Part shown: piece by piece, positions 1 through 5,210 of the stretch | How the letters are laid out: every line of letters begins with the position of its first letter | How positions within the stretch are numbered: the stretch's first letter is position 1 | Assembly: GCA_039798005.1 (NCBI GenBank) | Contig: JBDKGV010000236.1 | Location: forward strand, 1 to 5,391 | Source of the DNA: JBDKGV01 sp039798005 | GTDB taxonomy: Bacteria; Fibrobacterota; Fibrobacteria; UBA5070 | Direction of reading: 5' to 3' | Length of the DNA: 5,391 nt | Position numbers and translations under genes: made by a program | The notes under the pieces: generated by a model | Seen by the model: the letters and a program-made list of their open reading frames with translations, nothing else | Told to the model about the DNA's origin: nothing | The model's database searches: none

Positions 1-78
1 CAATGGGCATTTGCCACGAGCAATCAACCGCGAAGTGCTTATCCTTTCGGCACAACCCATCCGTGAGTCTCACCGCCT

Positions 79-82
79 GGAG
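79..82 (+). promoter_or_regulatory. Shine-Dalgarno GGAG that decides the lipoprotein start
   Basis: GGAG lies 6 nt upstream of the ATG at 89. It supports that start over the in-frame TTG at 11, which would place 26 extra residues before the lipoprotein signal. I could not find a convincing sigma-70 promoter in the 88 bases before the gene; the promoter may lie outside the window. Confidence 0.55.
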
Positions 83-88
83 CCTGCC

Positions 89-940
89 ATGAAACGCATC
101 CCCGCCCTGTTCCTGTTCGCGGCCCTGATGGCCTGCAAGCCCGATCCGGAACCCGTCGATACCGCACCGGCCAAGGACACCGCCGTATCCAGTGCGCACA
201 GCGACACCGCATTGAAACCCGGCACCGACACGACGGAATCCGCCTCCCTCCGTCCCGTCTGCGGCGAGCTCGAGAAGGACACCGTCCCTGCGATCGCCCT
301 GCGCTACGCCAAGCTTGCCAAGGACATCAAAGACGGCAGGAGCAAGGAGCCCTTCGAGAGCCTCTGGAAGGTCGCCGACTCGGCCCGAGGCGAGATCGAA
401 TGCCATCTGAACCAGTACAGCGAAACGGTCTACCAACAGCTCCAGTCCCTGCTCACGCTGGAGGACATCACCCGGGAGGAGCAGGAATTCTCCGAACCCA
501 GCGTCGAGAAGTTCCAGGAGCTGGCCCGCCTGCGCGGCACCCCCGAGGACACCCTGTTCCTCCACCTGATGTCAAAGTGGTTCTACCGCACGAACGCCTG
601 GGTCTGGAACCAGCAGGACTGCGACGCGTGCTGGTGCGACCGCATCGGCGACTCCGCCGTGGTGGACGGGTACCTCGCCTTCGAAGGCTACCTGAAGGCC
701 CACTCGGACCGGTACGGCTGGTTCGTCCGCCCGCGCCTTCGGGACCTCGACACGACCTTCTCCCGGCATCATCAGGCGTGCCGTTCCCGCGCCGAGGAGA
801 CCAAGGGTCTCAAGGTCTCGCAAAAGCGCCTGCCGGCGGGCCATCCCCTGCGTTTGGCCATCGACACGCTTCTGGTCAAGATCAGCAGGAAGGATCCCGC
901 CATCACCTTCGACAACGGACCCGGCGACCGGGTGGAATAG
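89..940 (+). CDS. Putative outer-membrane lipoprotein of unknown function
   Basis: I do not recognise this 283-residue protein. It begins with a lipoprotein signal: MKR, a hydrophobic stretch (IPALFLFAALMA) and the lipobox L13-M14-A15-C16. C16 would be the lipidated residue. Position +2 is Lys and not Asp, so Lol sorting to the outer membrane is expected (inference). Residues 17-55 form a Pro/Asp/Thr/Ala-rich linker with repeated DTA/DT units, probably a flexible tether. The remainder (about 56-283) looks globular and helical, with Cys at 58, 105, 178, 181, 183 and 231. The cluster C178-D-A-C181-W-C183 is striking and could form disulfides or bind metal. I chose the ATG at 89 because it gives the intact signal peptide and has GGAG at 79-82 with 6-nt spacing. 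The frame also extends upstream to a TTG at 11, which would bury the signal. The gene is convergent with truC, 38 bp away. Confidence 0.8.
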   Translation: MKRIPALFLFAALMACKPDPEPVDTAPAKDTAVSSAHSDTALKPGTDTTESASLRPVCGELEKDTVPAIALRYAKLAKDIKDGRSKEPFESLWKVADSARGEIECHLNQYSETVYQQLQSLLTLEDITREEQEFSEPSVEKFQELARLRGTPEDTLFLHLMSKWFYRTNAWVWNQQDCDACWCDRIGDSAVVDGYLAFEGYLKAHSDRYGWFVRPRLRDLDTTFSRHHQACRSRAEETKGLKVSQKRLPAGHPLRLAIDTLLVKISRKDPAITFDNGPGDRVE

Positions 941-972
941 CCCGCATCGCACGCGCCGGGCGTCCTTGACAC

Positions 973-995
973 TTTCCGTCAAACCCCGACGGAAA
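973..995. terminator. Perfect 8-bp inverted repeat at the truC stop, between convergent genes
   Basis: TTTCCGTC (973-980) and GACGGAAA (988-995) are perfect inverted repeats around a 7-nt loop. The truC stop codon (981-979) spans the left arm and the loop. The hairpin sits where the rightward lipoprotein gene and the leftward truC meet, so it could end or stabilise both transcripts. Neither strand has a proper T-tract after the stem, so a rho-independent terminator is only a possibility. Confidence 0.3.
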
Positions 996-1695
996 TCCCC
1001 TTGAGACGCTCCCACCACGGCCCGACGCCGCGTTCGGGCGCGTCCTCCAGGCAAAGCATCTCGGCCGTGTGGGGGTGCGGAAACCGCAAGGACCGGGCAA
1101 ACAGCAGAAGGCGCCACCATCCCAGTTGCGCCTCCACCTCGTGGTTGATGTGGCGGCATCCGTGCACCGTGTCGCCCACGATCGGATGCGCCATGCGCGT
1201 GAGATGACGGCGCAACTGATGAAAGCGCCCCGTCACCGGTTCAAGCTCCACCAGGCCAAGCCGACGCGTCGGGTGGCTCCCGTGCGTCCATGGCACCTCA
1301 AGCCGGTCCAGCTCCCGCCAATGCGTCTGCGCCTCTTGAAGCACCCCCGAATCGGGGTCGTCCAGCGCCTCGTCGCGAAAGCCCGAGGACTCGGGCATCC
1401 AACCCCGGACAATCGCGTGGTAGGTCTTGGTCAAACGCCCGTCCTGCCAGATCTTCTGCAATTCCCGGGTCGTGACAGGGTCGAAGGCAAAAGCGACCAG
1501 GCCTGAGGTCGGCCGGTCCAGCCGATGGATCGGATGCACGAACTTGCCCAACTGGTCGCGGACGGCCTGCAACAGAAAGAGCTCGTCCCGGTCGGCACCC
1601 ATGCCCCGATGCACCAGCATCCCGGAGGGCTTGTGCACCACCGCCATGCATTCGTCCTGAAAAATCACAGGCAACTCGAAGGCTGCCCGTTCCAT
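979..1695 (-). CDS. truC: tRNA pseudouridine(65) synthase, TruC-type
   Basis: This is a 238-residue RluA/TruC-family pseudouridine synthase. In E. coli, TruC (about 260 residues) converts U65 to pseudouridine in the acceptor/T-stem region of some tRNAs. The match is collinear with TruC: an N-terminal QDE...VVHKPSGMLVHR segment (13-30), the catalytic motif HRLDRPTSG (57-65) with nucleophile D60, KTYHAIVRGW (90-99), GLVELEPVTGRFHQLRRHL (147-165) and HPIVGDTVHG (170-179). VRGW, LVELEP.TGR and QLRRHL are close to E. coli TruC, which favours TruC over RluA, RluC or RluD. No S4 domain is present, as is usual for TruC. I chose the ATG at 1695, which starts near the E. coli start. A GTG at 1722 overlaps the upstream stop as GTGA and would add 9 residues with translational coupling. 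Neither start has a strong Shine-Dalgarno. It is the last gene of the leftward cluster. Confidence 0.9.
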   Translation of the reverse strand: MERAAFELPVIFQDECMAVVHKPSGMLVHRGMGADRDELFLLQAVRDQLGKFVHPIHRLDRPTSGLVAFAFDPVTTRELQKIWQDGRLTKTYHAIVRGWMPESSGFRDEALDDPDSGVLQEAQTHWRELDRLEVPWTHGSHPTRRLGLVELEPVTGRFHQLRRHLTRMAHPIVGDTVHGCRHINHEVEAQLGWWRLLLFARSLRFPHPHTAEMLCLEDAPERGVGPWWERLKGISVGV

Positions 1696-1718
1696 CGGTT
1701 CGTCCGGAACCAAACCGT

Positions 1719-2270
1719 TCACTTGGCGCTGCGGATCGCGTCCACAATCCACCAGACCCCGACACCCAGCAGGACCGTCCCGGTCACCACCGAGGTCCCC
1801 GAGATGATCTGCTTGCCCAACGATTCACCGCACAGGCTCTCCTCGCAGTGGTACGCGTACTGGCCGCCCACCCCGATCAGGATCCCCCCCCCCAAGGCCG
1901 CGGCGATCCCCTTGGGCAGGATGTCCGGATCGGCGGGCGCTTTTTCCACCGCAGGCTTGGCCCGCGCCGCCGCGCGCGGTGGCAGCGGGATTCCCTTGGC
2001 CTGGGCCATGGAGTCCAGTCGCGTCCAGTTGATCGGCGCGCGCAGGGTGTCGTCCTGAAGCACGAGCCAAGCCAAGCGCCGGTAACGGATCGGCTCGGTC
2101 TTGACCTGGATCGCCAGCGAATCGGCGGAATAGTCCATCCACTCCTCGCCCCAGGAATGGAGATATCCCTTTTCGATCCGATCCCCGTAGGTCCCCCAAA
2201 CGATCGGCATGGAAGCTTGGACCACGCCACCCGAAACCAATGCGGCCAAAAGCCATCCTCGCAAAGTCAT
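1719..2270 (-). CDS. Small exported protein with two C-terminal membrane segments, unknown function
   Basis: I do not recognise this 183-residue protein. A Sec-type signal peptide is visible (MTLRGWLLAALVSGGVVQA, cleavage plausible after A19). Next comes a polar, Trp/Tyr-rich region (about 20-95), then an Ala/Pro/Lys-rich linker (about 96-119). Two glycine-rich hydrophobic segments follow (about 121-140 and 155-176), separated by a short loop with C142 and C147. The end, WWIVDAI, loosely resembles the end of TM2-type hairpins, but I would not assign that family. The start overlaps the stop of the upstream CNBD gene as ATGA, and GAGGAGG lies 4 nt before it, so both start and coupling are well supported. 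The linker/membrane junction (residues 126-129) is encoded by a run of ten G, where slippage would remove or scramble the membrane segments. Its position suggests a partner of the CNBD-DUF4388 protein (inference). Confidence 0.75.
   Translation of the reverse strand: MTLRGWLLAALVSGGVVQASMPIVWGTYGDRIEKGYLHSWGEEWMDYSADSLAIQVKTEPIRYRRLAWLVLQDDTLRAPINWTRLDSMAQAKGIPLPPRAAARAKPAVEKAPADPDILPKGIAAALGGGILIGVGGQYAYHCEESLCGESLGKQIISGTSVVTGTVLLGVGVWWIVDAIRSAK
1884..1893. repeat. Homopolymer C10 (G10 on the coding strand)
   Basis: Ten consecutive C on the + strand lie inside the leftward gene for the exported two-helix protein and encode the end of Leu126 and Gly127-Gly129. Loss of one G would give a TGA stop at 1879-1877, just after the tract. 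Gain of one G would shift translation into a frame ending at 1825. Either change destroys the two hydrophobic segments. The tract is a possible slippage site, and also a possible sequencing error point. Confidence 0.9.
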
Positions 2271-3418
2271 GCGTCCTCCTCGATCTCGTCGATCGAATCA
2301 TCCACCAAAGTCTGCACCGAATCGGAGAGACTGCCTTCGTCCACTTGAGTCCCGATGGAATCCGTGACTTCGTAGGAAGTCTCAGCGCACTCGCGCAACA
2401 TGGCATCGTGACTGATCTCATCTTGCATCCGCACCGCATCGAAAAGCAAGGCCATCGTGTCGCCGACCATGTTTTGTCCCAATCGCAAGGGCTCGTCTTG
2501 GAAGCGGAAGACCCCGTCCATCCATCCCAGCACGTCGATCAGCACCTCCTCCCCCACCAGCGTCCCCGTGGCCGCATGGCGCAAGTGCCCATGATCGAAG
2601 CCGAACACCGCCCGTCCTCTGGGTCGCGTGATGGTCAAGACTCCGGTCATTCGCCCCTGATGGATCGATTCCACCACCGAAGTGAAGGGGAACAATTCAA
2701 GCTTGCCCCAAAGCCCTGGCCGCAGGATGCGCTCCAACTGACGGTTGGATGCACGCAGGCGGCGAGCCAAGAGCCGATTCAAAAGGACGCCCAGGATCGA
2801 ATAGCGCCCGAGCAGGTCGTAGAACCGCCGCTTGGGAATGACGATCAGCTTGACTTCCGAGATCGCCCGGATCGTGTTCGAGCTGGGGTGCGGGGCGAGA
2901 AGCGACATCTCGCCAAAGCAATCCCCGCGACGGATGGTGGCGACGCGGACTGAGGAATTCTCATGCTCTTCGAGCACCTCGACCTCGCCATCGCGCATCA
3001 GGTACAGTTCGTCGTTCTGGACACCGGATTCAAGGATCCGCACCCCATCCGCATAGGTTCGCTCTTCACCCGCCTGGATCAGCGCCGCCGCGACGGCTTG
3101 GGGCATCTGCAGCAGGAACGGGCGCGACTCGTCGTCCCGCAAACCTTCGAGGTCGTAGGTCTCATCGTCCTTGGCCGGCGTGACGACCCAGCGCCCTTCA
3201 CACCCTTGCCAGTGGCACAGGATCGGCGCCTCATCGTTCCCCAAGCGCGGTGAGCAGGCCTTCTGCAACGGAACCACGCACACGGGGCCGCCGGAGGACA
3301 GCAATTGAGGCGGCTCCACCCACAGCTTGTCGCCGACCCGGTGCAGAGGACAGTTCGAGAGCATCGCCGCTTGCAGGACCACCCGCCCACCCAGCGTCTG
3401 GGCATTCGTCTCAACCAT
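2267..3418 (-). CDS. Cys-rich N-terminus + cyclic nucleotide-binding-like domain + DUF4388 protein
   Basis: This is a 383-residue soluble signalling protein with no signal peptide or membrane segment. Residues 1-85 hold five Cys (23, 47, 55, 68, 73), including CPLH (23-26) and CHWQGC (68-73), a possible metal site (inference). Residues about 108-205 are a CRP/PKA-type cNMP-binding fold: ILESGVQNDELYLMRDGEVEV (128-148), RRGDCFGEMSLL (163-174) and IRAISEVKLIVIPK (183-196). The ribose-contacting Glu is present (E170), but the usual phosphate-binding Arg is Ser179 in a gapless alignment with PKA-type sites. Canonical cAMP/cGMP binding is therefore doubtful. A basic helical linker (205-235) leads to a DUF4388/PatA N-terminal-like domain (about 237-315: G.LELFPFTSVVESI..GRMTGVLTI, the GHLRHAATG motif, W.DGVFRF). 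The C-terminus is a long acidic tail. No CRP-type HTH is present, so direct DNA binding is unlikely. An in-frame TAG shortly upstream supports the ATG at 3418. It is first in a cluster with the overlapping exported protein and truC. Confidence 0.85.
   Translation of the reverse strand: MVETNAQTLGGRVVLQAAMLSNCPLHRVGDKLWVEPPQLLSSGGPVCVVPLQKACSPRLGNDEAPILCHWQGCEGRWVVTPAKDDETYDLEGLRDDESRPFLLQMPQAVAAALIQAGEERTYADGVRILESGVQNDELYLMRDGEVEVLEEHENSSVRVATIRRGDCFGEMSLLAPHPSSNTIRAISEVKLIVIPKRRFYDLLGRYSILGVLLNRLLARRLRASNRQLERILRPGLWGKLELFPFTSVVESIHQGRMTGVLTITRPRGRAVFGFDHGHLRHAATGTLVGEEVLIDVLGWMDGVFRFQDEPLRLGQNMVGDTMALLFDAVRMQDEISHDAMLRECAETSYEVTDSIGTQVDEGSLSDSVQTLVDDSIDEIEEDA
2275..2281 (-). promoter_or_regulatory. 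Strong Shine-Dalgarno GAGGAGG inside the upstream gene
   Basis: On the minus strand GAGGAGG lies 4 nt before the ATG at 2270. It is contained in the last codons of the CNBD gene, where it encodes Glu380-Glu381 and the start of Asp382. Together with the ATGA overlap (2267-2270) it fixes the start of the exported-protein gene and indicates coupled translation of the two proteins. Confidence 0.75.
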
Positions 3419-3621
3419 GTTCCAAACCTAGATTTCCATGTTCAAGACGGGCACAAATAAGCGAACCTCCCGGCCGGGAGGCCCGTGATCCTTGACCAGA
3501 ATTCCTGCATACAGAGAATGAGGCCGAGATCCGAGGATGCAGACGATGCGGATCGACCCCGAAGCTGTACTGCTCGTACAGCGAGCGGGGAGAGACGCGA
3601 GTATGCGCCCCGGGATCGGCC
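3419..3621. other. 203-bp intergenic region between guaB and the CNBD gene, rich in inverted repeats
   Basis: I see no convincing coding sequence here. The open frame that runs leftward through it in the third frame is antisense-type shadow extending from inside guaB. The region contains two nested inverted-repeat structures (3442-3495 and 3519-3624), listed separately. I could not identify a sigma-70 promoter with acceptable -35 and -10 elements for the CNBD gene. That gene may be read through from guaB or use another sigma factor. Just before its ATG there is only a weak GGA-type ribosome site. Confidence 0.6.
3466..3481 (-). terminator. GC-rich perfect palindrome, possible guaB terminator
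   Basis: CCTCCCGGCCGGGAGG is a perfect 16-nt palindrome that can fold as a 6-bp stem with a GGCC loop. On the minus strand it is followed by TTCGCTTATTTGT, a broken T-rich run. This is compatible with a weak rho-independent terminator downstream of guaB. It is nested inside wider complementary arms: TCAAG (3442-3446) with CTTGA (3491-3495), and ACGGGC (3447-3452) with GCCCGT (3481-3486). The element may therefore be an RNA structure with another role, such as a leader of the CNBD operon. Confidence 0.4.
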
Positions 3622-3624
3622 TCA
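3519..3624. repeat. Multi-hairpin inverted-repeat element starting at the guaB stop codon
   Basis: Outer arms TGAGGCCGA (3519-3527) and TCGGCCTCA (3616-3624) are perfectly complementary. They extend by TCC/GGA after a 2-nt bulge. The guaB stop (3624-3622) is part of the right arm. Inside are a small hairpin CGAT-GCGG-ATCG (3544-3555) and a long one: CCCCG (3557-3561) with CGGGG (3586-3590), and GCTGTAC (3564-3570) with GTACAGC (3576-3582) around a TGCTC loop. A competing pairing GCTCG (3572-3576) with CGAGC (3582-3586) excludes the inner stem. The whole resembles a branched structured RNA or a REP-like interspersed palindromic element. It lacks integron attC core sites and tRNA features. Its identity is unknown. 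Confidence 0.6.
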
Positions 3625-5085
3625 GGGGTGGTAGTTCGGGGCTTCCTTGGTGATGGTCACATCGTGGGGATGGCTCTCGCGCAGTCCCGACGAGGTGATG
3701 CGCACGAACTTGGCCTTCTTCTGGAGGTCGGCGATGGTCGCGGCGCCCATGTATCCCATGGAACTGCGCAGGCCGCCCACCAGCTGGTACACGGTATCCT
3801 TGAGCGGGCCGCGGTACGGCACCTGACCTTCGATGCCCTCCGGGACGAACTTCCGGGTGTCCGACACTTCCGACTGGAAGTAGCGGTCCTTCGATCCGGC
3901 CTGCATGGCGCCTTGGGATCCCATGCCGCGGTACGACTTGTACGAGCGCCCCTCGAACAGGATGATCTCGCCCGGGCTCTCGTCGGTGCCGGCAAAGAGC
4001 GATCCCATCATCACGGCAGTGGCTCCGGCGGCCAAGGCCTTGGAGATGTCGCCCGAGTACTTGATGCCACCGTCGGCGATCAGGCCCACGCCGACCTTCT
4101 TGGCGGCGGCGGCGCATTCCAGCACGGCCGAGAACTGGGCCGAGCCGACACCCGCCACCACGCGGGTGGTGCAGATGGAGCCGGGGCCGATGCCCACCTT
4201 CACCACGTCCGCACCGGCCTTGGCCAGGGCGATCACGGCCTCGGGGGTCACGATGTTGCCGGCGATCACCGGGATGTGCGGCCAGCGCTTCTTCACGGCC
4301 TTGACCTGGTCCATCACGCCCTTGCTGTGGCCGTGTGCGGTGTCGACGGTGAGGATGTCCACACCCGCTTCCACCAGGAGCGCTGCGCGGTCCAAGCTGT
4401 CGGCTCCGGCGCCCAAGGCGCCACCCACGCGCAAACGGCCCTTGCCGTCCAACAGCGAATTGGGGAAGTCGGCGCGCTTGGTGATGTCATTGAAGGTCAC
4501 GAGGCCCTTGAGGACCCCCTTCTTGTCCACCAGCGGCAGCTTCTCGATGCGGTGGGTCTGCAGGATTTCACGAGCTTTGGTCAGAGCCACACCCGGGGCG
4601 GCGGTGATCAAGCCCTCGGAGGTCATGATGTCCTTGACCTTGGCGCCGGTCTTGCGCGACATGCGCAGGTCGCGATTGGTGAGCATGCCCACCAGCACCC
4701 CGTTTTCATCGCACACGGGAAAGCCGGACACCTTCTTCTCGGCCATGATGTGGAAGGCCTTCTCGACCGGATCCTCAGGCGAGAGGGTCAGCGGATGGTC
4801 CACCACGCCCGACTGCCAGCGCTTGACGCGCAGCACTTCCGCAGCCTGTTCGGCCGGGGTGAAGTTCTTGTGGATGATCCCCAAGCCACCTTGGCAAGCC
4901 AGCGCAATGGCCAGTTCCGAGGTGGTCACGGTGTCCATCGGGGCACTCAAGATCGGGACGTTCAGCATGAAGCCCGGGCAGAGTTCGGTCGCAACCGACA
5001 CCTGATGGGGCAGAACTTCGCTGTACTGCGGAACCAACAACACGTCGTCAAACGTGAGGGTTTCGAGAATGACGGGAGCGGGCAT
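3622..5085 (-). CDS. guaB: Inosine-5'-monophosphate dehydrogenase
   Basis: GuaB oxidises IMP to XMP with NAD+, the committed and usually rate-limiting step of GMP synthesis, in the cytoplasm as a tetramer or octamer. The 487-residue product is full length (E. coli 488). Visible elements are the N-terminal barrel start (TFDDVLLVPQYSEVLP, 11-26; SAPMDTVT, 47-54), a Bateman module of two CBS domains (about 93-208) and NAD-site VDTAHGHS (247-254). GNIVTP (276-281) and the catalytic/K+ loop GIGPGSICTTR (298-308) with C305 follow. Then come IADGGI.YSGD (336-346), YRGMGSQGAM (385-394), the mobile-flap dyad R401-Y402, VPEGIEG (414-420) and the C-terminus ESHPHDVTITKEAPNY. All key residues are intact. 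The ATG at 5085 has AAGGAGG 7 nt upstream. guaA is not adjacent downstream. The CBS pair normally mediates adenine/guanine nucleotide control (family knowledge). Confidence 0.98.
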   Translation of the reverse strand: MPAPVILETLTFDDVLLVPQYSEVLPHQVSVATELCPGFMLNVPILSAPMDTVTTSELAIALACQGGLGIIHKNFTPAEQAAEVLRVKRWQSGVVDHPLTLSPEDPVEKAFHIMAEKKVSGFPVCDENGVLVGMLTNRDLRMSRKTGAKVKDIMTSEGLITAAPGVALTKAREILQTHRIEKLPLVDKKGVLKGLVTFNDITKRADFPNSLLDGKGRLRVGGALGAGADSLDRAALLVEAGVDILTVDTAHGHSKGVMDQVKAVKKRWPHIPVIAGNIVTPEAVIALAKAGADVVKVGIGPGSICTTRVVAGVGSAQFSAVLECAAAAKKVGVGLIADGGIKYSGDISKALAAGATAVMMGSLFAGTDESPGEIILFEGRSYKSYRGMGSQGAMQAGSKDRYFQSEVSDTRKFVPEGIEGQVPYRGPLKDTVYQLVGGLRSSMGYMGAATIADLQKKAKFVRITSSGLRESHPHDVTITKEAPNYHP

Positions 5086-5092
5086 CAGCGGG

Positions 5093-5099
5093 CCTCCTT
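5093..5099 (-). promoter_or_regulatory. guaB: Near-consensus Shine-Dalgarno of guaB
   Basis: AAGGAGG on the minus strand lies 7 nt before the ATG at 5085. It fixes the start of GuaB and predicts strong initiation, as expected for a housekeeping enzyme. Confidence 0.85.
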
Positions 5100-5111
5100 G
5101 ATCGCACGGGA

Positions 5112-5155
5112 GCCTGGTTCGCGGACTGCGACACTATCGCGCATTGCTTCCAGGC
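5112..5155 (-). promoter_or_regulatory. Possible hairpin in the guaB leader
   Basis: CCAGGC (5150-5155, + strand) and GCCTGG (5112-5117) are perfect 6-bp complements enclosing 32 nt. An inner GCGA/TCGC pairing is also possible (around 5128-5140). It lies between the candidate promoter and the guaB ribosome site. I do not recognise a known purine riboswitch consensus in it. Confidence 0.3.
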
Positions 5156-5181
5156 ACCTTGTCTTCATATAGTGCGGTGGA

Positions 5182-5210
5182 AATCTACACTCCCCCAAGC
5201 GATTGTGCAA
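5182..5210 (-). promoter_or_regulatory. Candidate sigma-70 promoter of guaB
   Basis: On the minus strand a -35-like TTGCAC (5210-5205) and a -10-like TAGATT (5187-5182) are separated by exactly 17 nt. Matches are 3/6 and 4/6 to consensus, so support is moderate. Transcription would start near 5175, leaving a leader of about 90 nt before guaB. Confidence 0.4.

Noticed and set aside
11..88. N-terminal extension of the lipoprotein from a TTG
   Set aside because: It would put 26 residues before a textbook lipoprotein signal, and the ATG at 89 has its own ribosome site.
400..969. A 189-codon + strand frame inside the lipoprotein gene
   Set aside because: Pro/Arg/Gly-rich out-of-frame translation. 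The 89-940 frame has a lipobox and a ribosome site.
1825..2439. A 204-codon minus-strand frame overlapping the exported-protein gene
   Set aside because: Out-of-frame and Arg/Gly-rich. It is relevant only as the frame entered if the G10 tract gains one base.
2240..2953. A 237-codon + strand frame opposite the CNBD gene
   Set aside because: Antisense to a protein with clear CNBD and DUF4388 motifs. The translation is His/Gln/Arg-rich and unrecognisable.
3519..3624. Integron attC site or tRNA-like gene
   Set aside because: The arms lack the GTTRRRY/RYYYAAC core sites, there is no integrase or cassette context, and the cloverleaf-like fold has no T-loop or anticodon-arm features.
3428..4117. 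A 229-codon minus-strand frame from inside guaB through the intergenic region
   Set aside because: Arg-rich out-of-frame translation of guaB. It runs through the palindromic region without recognisable content.
3905..5005. A 366-codon + strand frame opposite guaB
   Set aside because: A second antisense shadow of guaB, rich in Ser/Thr/Pro, with no motifs and no ribosome site.
3628..5172. A 514-codon open frame on the + strand opposite guaB
   Set aside because: It is antisense to an unmistakable IMP dehydrogenase. Its product is His/Gly/Ala-rich with no family resemblance, the usual shadow in GC-rich DNA.
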